Origin: Lutispora saccharofermentans
GTDB lineage: Bacteria > Bacillota > Clostridia > Lutisporales > Lutisporaceae
DNA length: 64,000 bases
Reading direction: 5' to 3'
NCBI RefSeq assembly: GCF_024363565.1
Contig: NZ_JAJEKE010000005.1
Coordinates: 124,001 to 188,000, forward strand
Shown: positions 7,601-15,876 of the stretch, piece by piece
Numbering within the stretch: the first letter of the stretch is position 1
Layout of the letters: each line of letters opens with the position of its first letter
Made by a program: the position numbers and the translations under genes
The notes under the pieces: model-generated
Seen by the model: the letters and a program-made list of their open reading frames with translations, nothing else
What the model was told of the DNA's origin: nothing
Databases searched by the model: none

Positions 7601-10145
7601 TGTGGCCGTTTAGATCAAGCGTTATCGTTTTGCTATCAATCTTAACAGCACCGTCGCCGGAAACGGCTTTATCAAACGAGATATCATCCAGCAATTTGAT
7701 GGTCTTGCCGTCGGCGGCGGATAGCGCTTCGGGCAGGTTGTCATACTGTGCGCCGTCTACGATTTCGCAGACCGCTGGCGCGATTTTAACCCAAACGATC
7801 CCCGGCCCGTTTGCCACGGCGGAATATTTCAGGTAGCCGTTGTCCACTTCGCCCGAGCCCTTGGCCTTGTAAACGCTGTTCAGGTTGATATAAATGGGCG
7901 CGGTCATGATGCCTTCGATTCGGATTTGTCCGGTACCCCAGGTCTTCGCGCCGCAGCCGCCTTCCGTGCCGGTGACCTCCACATCTCCCAACACGTTTAT
8001 CTGGGAGCCGTTGCCGTTGGCATAGACTCCGAAGGCCGATCCGTTGGCGACATTGACTTTGACGTTGGTGACCGTGGCCGAGCAGCCCGCTTTGGCATAG
8101 ACGCCCGCGGAGGTATTAGCGCCGGTCACGTTGATATTAAACTCCCCGGTCCCCGCCAGGGCAAGATTGCCGCTGTTCTTGAGCTCCAGCGCGTACACCG
8201 CCGTTCCGGGCGCGGACACATTGAGGTTGAGGGTGAAGGTTCCCACGTCGAGGGTGAAGCTTTTCGTGTCCACCACGATCTTTTCGGTGTAGTTGATGTT
8301 CGCCGTCAGACGGATGGTGCCGCCGCTGACCACATTGGTCAGCGCCGCCTTCAGCTCGGTCACGTTCGAGACGGCGATGACGGAGGACGGATCTTTGACC
8401 CATACGACGCCTGTGGCGCCGGAATTGCTGTACTTGAGATAGCCGGGCTTCGCAGGATCGGGCGCGCCCTCATTCTGTGCCAGCTTTACGTTGTTGATTA
8501 GCACATAGCTGGCCGAGCCTTGGGGTGTGACGGCGCCCTCCACCGTGATGTTGCCGCTGCTGCCGCCTGTAATGACAGCGCAGTGGTTGTAGGAGGAGAG
8601 GTCGCCTTTAACGGTGATGCTGCCGCCCGCACCCTCGGTGAGCGCGCCGGCGCGGATGCCGTAAATGTCGCCCTCCACGGTGATGACGCCGCTGTCAGAG
8701 GTATGAGCACCGTAGCCGGAGGTAGCGGACACATTGCCCCCTACAATTACCTCGGCCTGATTCAGGGCATAGACCGCCCCTTGAATCTGCCCATCTGTGG
8801 AGGTGACGTTTCCGTTTACTGTGACCATGGTACCGGAATCGGTGGCATAAACCCCGTTGTTCTGCCCGGTGGCGTTGCCGCGCACCGTTACTTTAGAGCC
8901 GCCCATGGCGAAAACGCCGATGCCGTCGTTGCCGCTGGCGGCGGCGTCAATCGTAACGGTGCCCTGGTTCGCCCATACGCCGTAAAGCTTGCCGGTGGCG
9001 TTGAGCTTGCCAACGCCGGCAAGCGCCACGGTTCCCTCAGTCACCTTGAGCCCTTCGTTGGCGGTTGTATCAATCGTGAGGGTATGTCCGTTTAGGTCAA
9101 AGGTGATATGTTTCCTGTCGATGATAACACCTTGAACGGTTGTGAAGCTTTTGAGCAACTTGATGGTTGCTGTGGAACCCGCCGCTTCCACAGCCTCTTG
9201 CAGTGTCGCATATTCCGTGCCGCCGGTTTCGCAGAGCTTTTCCCCTGCGATATCCGGCGGGGTAGTTACCTTTAGCTCGATAACGTCAGTACAACGACCC
9301 AGCGGATTGGCGTAATTAGTGTCGCCTACCACCATGTAGAGGTCATATTGTATATTTCCGGCAGCTCCGGTTACAAGAAAGTTCTCTTCGCTTCCCGGAC
9401 TGAATTCCGGGCTCCCTGAGGCGATTGCGGCAGCATCGTCGCCGTCTGTGCCGGCTGCAACCTGTTCAATGCTTGGTCGGGCGGCGCCCTCAGGCAGGAG
9501 CACCCAATATACCTTGCCCTTATAGTCGTCTCCAATATTTTGCAGCTTAACCTTTACCTCTGCCTGTTTGCTGCCATCCGGCTGGGCAGCCCCCGCCATG
9601 GGATAGCCGGAAGCAAGCAAATCTGCGGGCGGCGGCGAAGGGAAGTCCACCATTGCCGGCTCCGACAGATTGCCGGCATCATCTCTCAGCACCACATAGA
9701 CGTCATAATCAGTGCTATGCTGAGGTACAAAGTCGGAAATGGTCATATCGGTGGCCATGCTCTTGCTGCCAAAAGCCTTTATAGCCGCCTGATCCGCCGC
9801 GTCCGTTCCGGTCGCAACCTGCTCTTTATTGGGTGGTACAGCGTTATTTTCCAACAGAACAGCATGATAATAAGACGGTTCCTGCGCTTTAAAGTAAATA
9901 TAAATCTGCCGCGATCCGGGTGATTGCGGGTTGTTCTTCGGGAAACCCCCTTCAGCAAAAGCCGGCGGCGTGGTGTCACCATATACAGCCTCTGAGACAG
10001 TGGGCAAAGAAGCCGGATATGCAGGCGGTGCGTCTCCCCCCGGGGCATAGGCACTCACTCCGCTCATGGTCATGGTCATCAATATGACCAGTGCCAAAAG
10101 CAGGGCAAGAAACTTAGAAAGCCCTTTTCTATTTATTTTCATCAT
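4611..10145 (-). CDS. Giant SLH surface protein with beta-helix and InlB-like repeats
   Basis: Secreted cell-wall protein of about 1844 residues. Order: signal peptide (FLALLLALVILMTMTMSGV, cleavage near AYA); two Ig-like segments; three beta-helix modules, each opening with a motif like YATLQEAVEAA..TIKLL and closing with GYLKYS....VVWVK; three InlB/Listeria-Bacteroides-type repeats (GTGSGSYEEGTAVTITA, RFKEW, FTMPA..VT); a Gly/Ser linker; one further domain; then three SLH repeats at the C-terminus (ITRADY, ISRQDM, VTRAEA) that would bind pyruvylated wall polymer. I chose the ATG at 10145 because GGAGG lies 7 bases upstream; the frame opens at 10172. The beta-helix part is visibly richer in G+C than the rest. 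A role in adhesion or polysaccharide contact is inference. The stop codon belongs to element B. Confidence 0.88.
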   Translation of the reverse strand: MMKINRKGLSKFLALLLALVILMTMTMSGVSAYAPGGDAPPAYPASLPTVSEAVYGDTTPPAFAEGGFPKNNPQSPGSRQIYIYFKAQEPSYYHAVLLENNAVPPNKEQVATGTDAADQAAIKAFGSKSMATDMTISDFVPQHSTDYDVYVVLRDDAGNLSEPAMVDFPSPPPADLLASGYPMAGAAQPDGSKQAEVKVKLQNIGDDYKGKVYWVLLPEGAARPSIEQVAAGTDGDDAAAIASGSPEFSPGSEENFLVTGAAGNIQYDLYMVVGDTNYANPLGRCTDVIELKVTTPPDIAGEKLCETGGTEYATLQEAVEAAGSTATIKLLKSFTTVQGVIIDRKHITFDLNGHTLTIDTTANEGLKVTEGTVALAGVGKLNATGKLYGVWANQGTVTIDAAASGNDGIGVFAMGGSKVTVRGNATGQNNGVYATDSGTMVTVNGNVTSTDGQIQGAVYALNQAEVIVGGNVSATSGYGAHTSDSGVITVEGDIYGIRAGALTEGAGGSITVKGDLSSYNHCAVITGGSSGNITVEGAVTPQGSASYVLINNVKLAQNEGAPDPAKPGYLKYSNSGATGVVWVKDPSSVIAVSNVTELKAALTNVVSGGTIRLTANINYTEKIVVDTKSFTLDVGTFTLNLNVSAPGTAVYALELKNSGNLALAGTGEFNINVTGANTSAGVYAKAGCSATVTNVKVNVANGSAFGVYANGNGSQINVLGDVEVTGTEGGCGAKTWGTGQIRIEGIMTAPIYINLNSVYKAKGSGEVDNGYLKYSAVANGPGIVWVKIAPAVCEIVDGAQYDNLPEALSAADGKTIKLLDDISFDKAVSGDGAVKIDSKTITLDLNGHSLSISNSLGHGLAVVNNANLSITGTGDLSLNAKFAALYVTASAFSSGGNINASLESSRTVGIDASYQSTVTVQKGSITGASGGIYTIGSNNSVSFNGSIIVNGQPAWECHGINLSGNYTGNIVQVNGDINIASGLGAGIYVENGGTVTVGSQQNPASVTSTGSAGIWTRQGSTTSDITVYGDVTGKARAIHATGDADIKVLGNVKSTSTLASVFAVEGLANSGDTIAIAITGNVEGPNGVKYHGNDGTISVTGNVTATGSAGDTVGVYASYGSVSVTGNVAALNGIGAEAGENGEITIDGKLSGKVFAKVYYTIKTENDKTLPTTKPGYHTYSKDTAIVWVKESTSVPKHALIVVNGTGSGSYEEGTAVTITADAAPDGQRFKEWNITSSVIFVESTSKTSQTAKFTMPAQPVTATAIYEALPVNTYSITVQDDGNGTASANVISAQAGTEITMAATPNIGYRFKEWQVISGGVNIVENKFTMPAENVTVKAIFEPIPAALYNVAVNGSYAGTSGAGSYAQGAAVTINAGSRSNYSFAGWSSSGGVAFADANSSTTTFIMPDKDVTVTAAWRYSGGSSGSGESSGDKGGSVSSAVPEQKPAARVLDSNKDVIKTIPIIMDKSKGVFTAAPDSPSLTAAFDKSKADAQGVRTIKIDIPDMSGAKAYEAVLPASFFTSGNGKKRIEIKTGIASVEVPDNMLTDTAGMQKVSLIVAAVDNGSLPENIKKQINGGPVMDLSMKIDGKQILWNNEDASVKAAIPYKPAGEVTGNLEHIVICYIDGSGNMITVPNGRYDQTAGTMTFSSTRFGRYAAAYVYKTFDDLSMTEWARKAIETMASKGILTGTGLNTYSPAGNITRADYLAFLIKTLGLTASFEDNFEDVKSGAYYYEAIGVAKKLGIAAGSGNNQFKPQESISRQDMMVLTARALEKFKKFKVMGNTSALDGFSDKGDIYDYAAESLAALVREGLITGFGNKLNPHSRVTRAEAAVFLYRIYNKY

Positions 10146-10176
10146 TATGATTCCTCCCATATAAGATTTCATTTTG

Positions 10177-10200
10177 TAACACTCAATGAAGTCTCGTTTA
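10177..10200 (-). mobile_element. Remnant end of the mini-element
   Basis: About 20 bases matching one end of the 128-bp element (AATGAAGTCTCGTT core) with two mismatches. It lies just upstream of the SLH gene, whose 3' end carries full copy B. It is probably a deletion derivative. Confidence 0.55.
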
Positions 10201-10248
10201 TATCGCAGTCATATAATCTCTAATTCTCTTCATAGCACCTTTTCTTGA

Positions 10249-11115
10249 TTATGCTATTGGAGATACTCGGCTTTGCTTTCTGAAGGCTCCCGGAGATAAT
10301 CCGGTTTTCTTTTTGAAAGCATCTGAAAAATGGCTGTGGGTTACAAAGCCGCAAAGACCCGCAATTTTCAAGATATCCAAATCGGTTTCCACAAGCATTC
10401 TTTTTGCATTTGCTATTCGGAGTTCCGCCAGGTATTCCCTGGGGCTAATGCCTACCAACTCTCTAAACTGTCTTGACATGCGGCACTTGCTGATGTTGAC
10501 ATGCTCCGCTATGGCTTTGCTCGTAATGGGCTTATCATAATTTTTCTGAATATATCGTACAATGGCTTCGGCTGAAGCGAAGCACAAGCCTTGCTTCTCT
10601 TCCACTACTGCAGCTGCCAGTACAGCATGCCGCAAAACATTGATGAAAAGCTCATAGATTAGATTATCCAGCATGAGATGTTTCCCCGGAGACTCAACGC
10701 GGCTTTCACAAAGCAGATTGTCAATGACCGTATATACTCGGTTTTCAACAGGGATAGGCTGATTCCGGAATCTGTTCAGACATTTTCCGTAAAGCTCTAA
10801 ATACAAGCTGTTGATATATGCAGCCTTGCATGTTATTCTTATGAGGCTTGAATCCTTCCCACAGGCCAAAAGCCGGCGCAGCTGCCAGGGATTGACGCAT
10901 ACCATTTCCGGTTCTTCTATTTTCAGGCTTGTATAGCCTGCACGGAGATACATCTCTCCGGCCCAAGGTATAAAAAAGTCATAGCAGTCGGATATTTCTC
11001 CCCATTCAAGGAGTACACGCTGTTGGGCACTTATTATGCTCAAAACCAAGCTGTTCTCAGAAAGCTTATAAATGATTGCGTCAGGATGTGTTTCGCAGGT
11101 ATGATACCATAACAT
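10249..11115 (-). CDS. AraC-family transcriptional regulator
   Basis: Regulator of 288 residues. The C-terminal ~100 residues form the double helix-turn-helix AraC domain (SKAIAEHVNISKCRMSRQFR and the second helix ILKIAGLCGFVTHSHFSDAF, then KKKTGLSPGAFR). The N-terminal ~180 residues are probably a cupin-like sensing domain, without an obvious ligand motif. The ATG at 11115 has GAGGTGAGGTGAA just upstream. It lies next to a second AraC gene in the same orientation and upstream of the giant SLH gene, which either may control; that is inference. No inducer can be assigned. Confidence 0.9.
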   Translation of the reverse strand: MLWYHTCETHPDAIIYKLSENSLVLSIISAQQRVLLEWGEISDCYDFFIPWAGEMYLRAGYTSLKIEEPEMVCVNPWQLRRLLACGKDSSLIRITCKAAYINSLYLELYGKCLNRFRNQPIPVENRVYTVIDNLLCESRVESPGKHLMLDNLIYELFINVLRHAVLAAAVVEEKQGLCFASAEAIVRYIQKNYDKPITSKAIAEHVNISKCRMSRQFRELVGISPREYLAELRIANAKRMLVETDLDILKIAGLCGFVTHSHFSDAFKKKTGLSPGAFRKQSRVSPIA

Positions 11116-11174
11116 TTCACCTCACCTCACTTCGTATTGCTACTTTTTCCCAACACATCCAGTATAAATAAAAA

Positions 11175-11201
11175 AGCAACTATTCTTTTGGAATAATTGC
11201 T
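11175..11201 (-). terminator. Rho-independent terminator of the upstream AraC gene
   Basis: Arms AGCAACTATTC and GAATAATTGCT pair with one mismatch around TTTTG and are followed on the minus strand by TTTTTTATTTAT. It ends the AraC gene at 11223, so the two AraC genes are probably separate transcripts. Confidence 0.75.
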
Positions 11202-11222
11202 CATCATACTTACTAAAAATTG

Positions 11223-12086
11223 CTATTCTAAGGCTGAACCGATATTCTTTTTATATTCGGCAGGAGAATACCCTGTCATATCTTTGAAAGTGCTTGAAAA
11301 ATGAGGCATGCTTACAAAACCGCACAGCATCGCCGTCTCCGAAACGGAGTACCTGCCGGATTTCAAAAACTCCCTGGCCTTTTGTATGCGTATCTTCAGC
11401 AGGTACTTATGGGGAGAAACTCCGATCTTTTTCTTAAAGGTCCGTATAAAATGAAAGGGAGAGATATTGATCTCGTCGCATATATCTGCAATCTTGATAT
11501 TTGCATTGTAAAATGCCTCCATGTATTCCACAGACAGGGCGATGCAGGTGTCCATATCAGGAGATTTTTCAGGAAATCTTTTAAAATTCGTTTTAAACTC
11601 CCGCAAAAGCAAAGCAACGATCTGCGCGGCTAGGCAATCCAACATCAGAGGAAAAGTGTCAGCACGTTCCGCTTCCCTGTCAAAGGTGCTGATCGCTTGC
11701 ATCAGTTCTCCCGAATATGGGTTTAGAATCTTTAAGAACCTTACCGGGCCTGAATGCCCCATTTCTTCCGCTGTTCTATTGATGAACCCAGGCTTTATGA
11801 GCAGTGAAAGGTATCGCTTCTTTACTCCTTCTCCGGTGCAAAGTATGGTATCTCCCGGATTGAAAACAACAATTTTCCCGCTGCTGAAACTTTGCAGCTT
11901 GCAGTTTACATAGGTGTCGGGTGGAGTTGTCGATGTAATAATCATATGAAAGTCCTCTGAATGCATAAGCTTCCCTGCAATAAAGGTTTCTGGCCTGAAA
12001 AGCGCAACATCGCTGCATAAGCACTTTTCAACCTTCTCCATGATGTTTTTGGGAATCTGATTCACAAAGTTAACATACTTATCCAT
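11223..12086 (-). CDS. AraC-family transcriptional regulator
   Basis: Regulator of about 287 residues. The C-terminal domain carries both AraC helix-turn-helix motifs (IADICDEINISPFHFIRTFK and VSETAMLCGFVSMPHFSSTF) and the usual KDMTGYSPAEYKK end. The N-terminal ~170 residues form a cupin-like AraC ligand domain (residues near VVFNPGDTI). The frame opens at 12152, but AAAGGAGGTGG stands before the ATG at 12086, so that start is preferred. It is only distantly similar to its neighbour at 10249, so the pair is not a recent duplication. Its target is unknown. Confidence 0.9.
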   Translation of the reverse strand: MDKYVNFVNQIPKNIMEKVEKCLCSDVALFRPETFIAGKLMHSEDFHMIITSTTPPDTYVNCKLQSFSSGKIVVFNPGDTILCTGEGVKKRYLSLLIKPGFINRTAEEMGHSGPVRFLKILNPYSGELMQAISTFDREAERADTFPLMLDCLAAQIVALLLREFKTNFKRFPEKSPDMDTCIALSVEYMEAFYNANIKIADICDEINISPFHFIRTFKKKIGVSPHKYLLKIRIQKAREFLKSGRYSVSETAMLCGFVSMPHFSSTFKDMTGYSPAEYKKNIGSALE

Positions 12087-12251
12087 ACTCCACCTCCTTT
12101 GCACCGATTTCATTTGAGATATGGTTAATTGTACCATAATAGTAAGATGCATGCTTTCATAAAATTGCTCACTTTCGAAATATTGATATGATTCATTAGT
12201 TATTTTAACTTATTCATTCTCTTGTTTATCCTCATATCCATGACGAAGAAG

Positions 12252-12449
12252 TTAATTATTCAAGCCTGACCCCATCCTTGGGAAAAATACCAGATCTCCA
12301 TATGCTAAATCTTCCTTGGATACATACGCTCCGACCTTTGCTTGGGACCTTGCTACTCTTGGCAATATTATACCAAGCTTGCCAAACAGGTAGTATACTA
12401 ATCCGGAACAGTCATAACTATCTGGGCCTGTCCCGCCCCACTGATAAGG
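12252..12449 (-). pseudogene. NlpC/P60 peptidoglycan hydrolase relic
   Basis: An open stretch of 65 codons without a start encodes the heart of an NlpC/P60 domain: PYQWGGTG, then SYDCSGLVYYLFGKLGI with the catalytic Cys, IILPRVARSQ, and AYGDLVFF. An in-frame stop lies immediately before PYQWGG, and the part that should contain the catalytic His is absent. It is therefore a decayed cell-wall endopeptidase gene truncated at both ends. Neighbours on the same strand are also wall-related and damaged. Confidence 0.8.
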
Positions 12450-12592
12450 TTATCCCCAACTCCGTTTATAACTCTTATGCCATATAAGTAACCCCCAGCT
12501 TCTTGTGCTATGGTGAAATCATATCGTAATCTAAAAATATGTGCTCGTACAAAAAGGAGATTAGCTTCTTTTGTTTTATCAGCAGTGTTCTT

Positions 12593-12625
12593 AGTTCAGA
12601 TGGAGTTTATAACTCCATCTGAACT
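12593..12625 (-). terminator. Hairpin after the M16 fragment
   Basis: A near-perfect inverted repeat (arms AGTTCAGATGGAGTT and AACTCCATCTGAACT) begins at the TAA of the M16 fragment. No long T run follows on the minus strand, so it may be a weak or factor-assisted terminator. Confidence 0.5.
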
Positions 12626-14649
12626 TATTTGTTTAAAGCATCACTTATGCTGTCAAACATGCTTTCTTCTGCTTTAAGTTTTAAGCCGTTACCTATTACG
12701 CATAAATTATTCTGCTTCATAATTTCATCGATTAATTCCGCGTAATTCCTTATATCTTCTGCTTTTGTATCAAAAATTTCATCCCGATATTTTTGTATAT
12801 CCTGCTTTGTTTTCCCTGTTATATACATTCTGTCCCATACCCATCCTTTGTTTTTTGGTTCCAGTTCAAAATCTATGTATTCTATTGATTTATATATATA
12901 ATTATTCATTTCTTCACGGCTTGGATTAAAGCTTTTTAAAAAAAGGCCGGCATTATTAAATACATTAATGGTTTCTTTCAAATCAGGATCATCAAAGGAA
13001 TAAAAAACAATTGTGGATTCATCTATCCAGGCGCCTTCCCCATAGGCGCCGCCCTTAAGCCTGATTTCCTCAAACAGATATTTGTCTATTATTCTGTTAA
13101 GCACGGCAAGCTTGCCGCTTTCTTCATAGCCAAGCTTCTTAAAATCACCGGCTTTGGTTATATACTGAACATTGACCGGCGATGTATAAGCCTGATTTTT
13201 TTCAGAACATTCAAATTCATATTCTTGCTTAGGCAGATTATTAATCTTCAGCTCAGTTATAAAATTTTCCAGGGTCTTTTCAAACTGAAGGAAATCATTT
13301 TCCCCACCTGTATAACTCACAATCAAGTTTTCTTTATCAAAGGCAATTTTGCTTACTTCCTCCAGATTCCTTATTATCTCATCGGCCTTTAACTCAAAAT
13401 TGGCGTCTATATCTGAAATAAACATATAAAAAGGAATAGAACTCAGGCTGTTGTACTTTTCCTTGGGTGAAAGACATGATAAAGCCTGAGATGCAGCATA
13501 CGATAAAGGATTGTTTTCTAATTCAAATTTATTATAAGACTTTATTTGTCTTATTAATTTATGTAATTCTTCCTTATTACTAAACTTACTGTTATTCTTT
13601 ATTTCACCTAATAAAGCAAATCCTTTTTCGAGATTTTCCTTTAAGATGCTCATGGATACCTGCAATTTAGGATAATATTCGCCATGCTTCTTACTGTCTT
13701 CATAAGCATAAATACCAAAGTCAATACCGCCTGTATAGGTTTTCACCATATTATCCAGTTTGGAGGAACCGTAGCTTGCAGTATCAACTCTTCCAAGAAG
13801 TTTAGTTAATAAGATTAAATACATCAGCCGGTCTTGGCTAACCTTTTTAGTATCATAGTAAAAATGTATATAGCCTATACCATTTGTAAATATAGAATGA
13901 TTTAAGGCCTTAACCCCATTAATTTCCTTTATGATCGTCGGAATGTCTTCCGTTTCTTTTTTTAATCCGGCAAGATTATTCTCTGCTGCTTTTCTTTCTT
14001 GGATAGTCTTCTCCTGCCATTTTAAGAAGTCCTGGTTTTCCTTAATTATTGCATTCATTTTTTCCTGAGATAAGCCCGCTTTTAATTCTGCAAATTTATT
14101 TTTAGAATCTTCTGCAAGCTTTTCCTGCAGGCCTACCTTTGGCTTTAAGACTACTAAAGATGAATGATTATTCTCCAAAAAATATTTTTGAATTATCTGC
14201 TCAAAATACTTGTCATTACTTTTTGCTCGCAGTTTACCAATTTGAGCATTTTTAGAAAAAGCTTCTTCAAAGCTTTCATCATATAACCAGGCATCTGTTG
14301 CTGTAATAATATTTCTAAGGCCTTTATCTTTAGAAATCACATCGTCACGTATTGTCATTTCATAGGAATTAAATACTGACTCTAAAAGCTCTTGATCAAA
14401 ACCGTTTTCTACTATATCAGTCAGTATCCCTCGAACAGTTCTTTGAAGCTTTTCTTTGCCATAATCCTCATCAGCTTCCATTATCAGACTCCAGCTGAGC
14501 TGTTTCCCGCTGCCTGCCGTAGTATAAGGAGTGCCTGCCTTACTATCAATAATTGCCTTTTTAAAAGGTGAAGCATCTGTCATCAAGAGATAATCCAGAA
14601 TATCTAAGGCAGTGTTTAAATAATCACTTATATATATCTTAAGATTTTC
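12625..14649 (-). pseudogene. 5'-truncated M16C (presequence-protease-like) peptidase
   Basis: The 653-residue frame matches the middle and C-terminal parts of M16C peptidases (PreP/Cym1 type, normally about 970 residues): NGVKALNHSIFTNGIGY, the second-half fold with LLTKLLGRVDTASYGSS, and the C-terminal substrate-contact part RLKGGAYGEGAW. The N-terminal third with the zinc motif HxxEH is missing. The frame is open without a start from 14649 (ENLKIYISDYL...) and stops at a TAA inside a 17-bp repeat (14638-14654). The first possible start is a TTG or ATG at 14586/14583 without a ribosome site. I read it as a truncated, zinc-less remnant. A second-hand non-catalytic role cannot be excluded. 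Confidence 0.75.
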
Positions 14650-14654
14650 TTATG
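14638..14654. repeat. 17-bp direct repeat, copy 1
   Basis: CTTAAGATTTTCTTATG on the plus strand, exactly repeated at 15729-15745. The two copies bracket the D,D-carboxypeptidase gene. This copy marks the point where the M16 reading frame is broken. Confidence 0.85.
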
Positions 14655-14660
14655 GATATC

Positions 14661-15653
14661 TTATTTTTTTAGGTACTTCCCATAAACCATAAATGCATCC
14701 ATGATATGATACTGTTTTGTCAAATGATCACCTGGAGCTCCTGCGGTAATCAAAATATACTCGTTTCCGTTTTTTTCAGCCAAGCTGGCCAGGCACAGGC
14801 CGGATTCACGGGTATAGCCGGTTTTACCGCCGAGGATCCTTCCCCCGTCAAATTCATAGGTATCCATTTTTTCAAACATAGTACTGTAATAAGTGATTCC
14901 ATCGGGGTGCATATTGGTGCCCGCAGTGGAATGGCGTGCAGAAGTAAAAACCTCACGAAATGTTTTATTTTTCAGCGCATATTCAAGCAGCACGGAAATA
15001 TCCTTTACTGTAGTATAATGGTTATCATCGTAAAGGCCGCATACGTTTGTAAAATGAGTATCATTCATACCAAGCTGCTTTGCCTTTTTGTTCATCAGCT
15101 TTACAAATTCATCTTCTGAACCTGAAACTCGAAGAGCAAGTCCCATGGAAGCATCGGCGCCTGAAGGCAAAAGCGTTCCATACAGTAGATCAATCACAGT
15201 AACTTTCTCACCGGGCAAGAATCCCGCCATCGAAGCATTAGCTGCATATAGACTCGGGAAAATGTTCTCCGGAAGAATAACCGACTCCTTCAGATCAGAA
15301 ATATTCTCCATTGCTATTATTGCAGTCATTATTTTTGTCAGAGATGCCGGATAGATTCTTTCCTCACTCCTGGTTCTAAAAGCTACCTTATTATCCTTAA
15401 GGCGAATCAGTATTGCATATGGGCTGTACAGCTCTTCTTTTATAGAGTTGAGGCTTATCGGCTCCTTTATACCTGCCGGCGATGAGTCTTGAGACTGCGG
15501 ACCCCGTAATGGAGAGGAAATACCCCTAAATGGCCTGCTCAAAATAAACGGCAGAAAGTTACTGGCAGTTTTATAGGCTCCATTTGCCAAAAAGACAATG
15601 AACAAAGTTAAAACAAAGATTCTGATATATTTGGGTTTTCTTTTTCGACTCAT
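14661..15653 (-). CDS. Serine D-alanyl-D-alanine carboxypeptidase (PBP5/DacF type)
   Basis: Removes the terminal D-alanine from peptidoglycan stem peptides on the outer membrane face. The protein has 330 residues with an N-terminal membrane anchor (IFVLTLFIVFLANGAYKTA). Peptidase S11 motifs are present: SLTK (YPASLTKIMTA, nucleophile), SGA in LLPSGADAS in place of the usual SGN, and KTG (GGKTGYTRES). The C-terminal PBP5 beta domain is absent. The ATG at 15653 is served by an AAGGAG that is buried in the 3' arm of an 18-bp hairpin (15655-15709). It sits downstream of a wrecked VanRS-like two-component system, an arrangement seen for D,D-carboxypeptidases under wall-stress control, so it may have lost its regulator. 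Confidence 0.9.
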   Translation of the reverse strand: MSRKRKPKYIRIFVLTLFIVFLANGAYKTASNFLPFILSRPFRGISSPLRGPQSQDSSPAGIKEPISLNSIKEELYSPYAILIRLKDNKVAFRTRSEERIYPASLTKIMTAIIAMENISDLKESVILPENIFPSLYAANASMAGFLPGEKVTVIDLLYGTLLPSGADASMGLALRVSGSEDEFVKLMNKKAKQLGMNDTHFTNVCGLYDDNHYTTVKDISVLLEYALKNKTFREVFTSARHSTAGTNMHPDGITYYSTMFEKMDTYEFDGGRILGGKTGYTRESGLCLASLAEKNGNEYILITAGAPGDHLTKQYHIMDAFMVYGKYLKK

Positions 15654-15654
15654 T

Positions 15655-15709
15655 AAAACACAACTCCTTCATATGGTCTATTGAACCATAAATGAAGGAG
15701 TTGTGTTTT
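15655..15709 (-). promoter_or_regulatory. Hairpin covering the ribosome site of the carboxypeptidase gene
   Basis: Two perfect 18-base arms (AAAACACAACTCCTTCAT and its complement) enclose a loop with a further ATGGT/ACCAT stem. On the minus strand the 3' arm contains the AAGGAG of the gene starting at 15653 and ends in TTTT just before AATG. It can act as a terminator for transcripts from the two-component genes, as a block to translation of read-through RNA, or both. Confidence 0.75.
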
Positions 15710-15728
15710 AATTCCGGCTTATGAAAAG

Positions 15729-15745
15729 CTTAAGATTTTCTTATG
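15729..15745. repeat. 17-bp direct repeat, copy 2
   Basis: Second exact copy of CTTAAGATTTTCTTATG. Here it is the natural 3' end of the histidine kinase reading frame (codons for the last residues and the TAA). Confidence 0.85.
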
Positions 15746-15876
15746 CTGGGCAGAATAACTGTAAAAATAGTCTGAACGTCGTCACTTTGTACATAAATAC
15801 TGCCGCTATGAGCTGTTACAATTTCTTTTGCAATAGATAGGCCCAGTCCTGCACCGCCTGTTTTCCCTGGGGTGTC
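15730..15876 (-). pseudogene. Histidine kinase C-terminal relic (VanS-like)
   Basis: In the frame shifted from the response regulator, the minus strand encodes DTPGKTGGAGLGLSIAKEIV, the G2 box of a HATPase domain, then TAHSGSIYVQS and FTVILPS to a TAA at 15730. Everything upstream of this in a normal kinase (sensor, HisKA, N and G1 boxes) is missing. A single deletion has joined the regulator's wing domain to this tail, with a frame change at about 15876-15893. Confidence 0.85.

Noticed and set aside
14654-15745. Insertion sequence carrying the D,D-carboxypeptidase with a 17-bp target duplication
   Set aside because: No transposase or terminal inverted repeats are present, and one repeat copy is normal kinase coding sequence.
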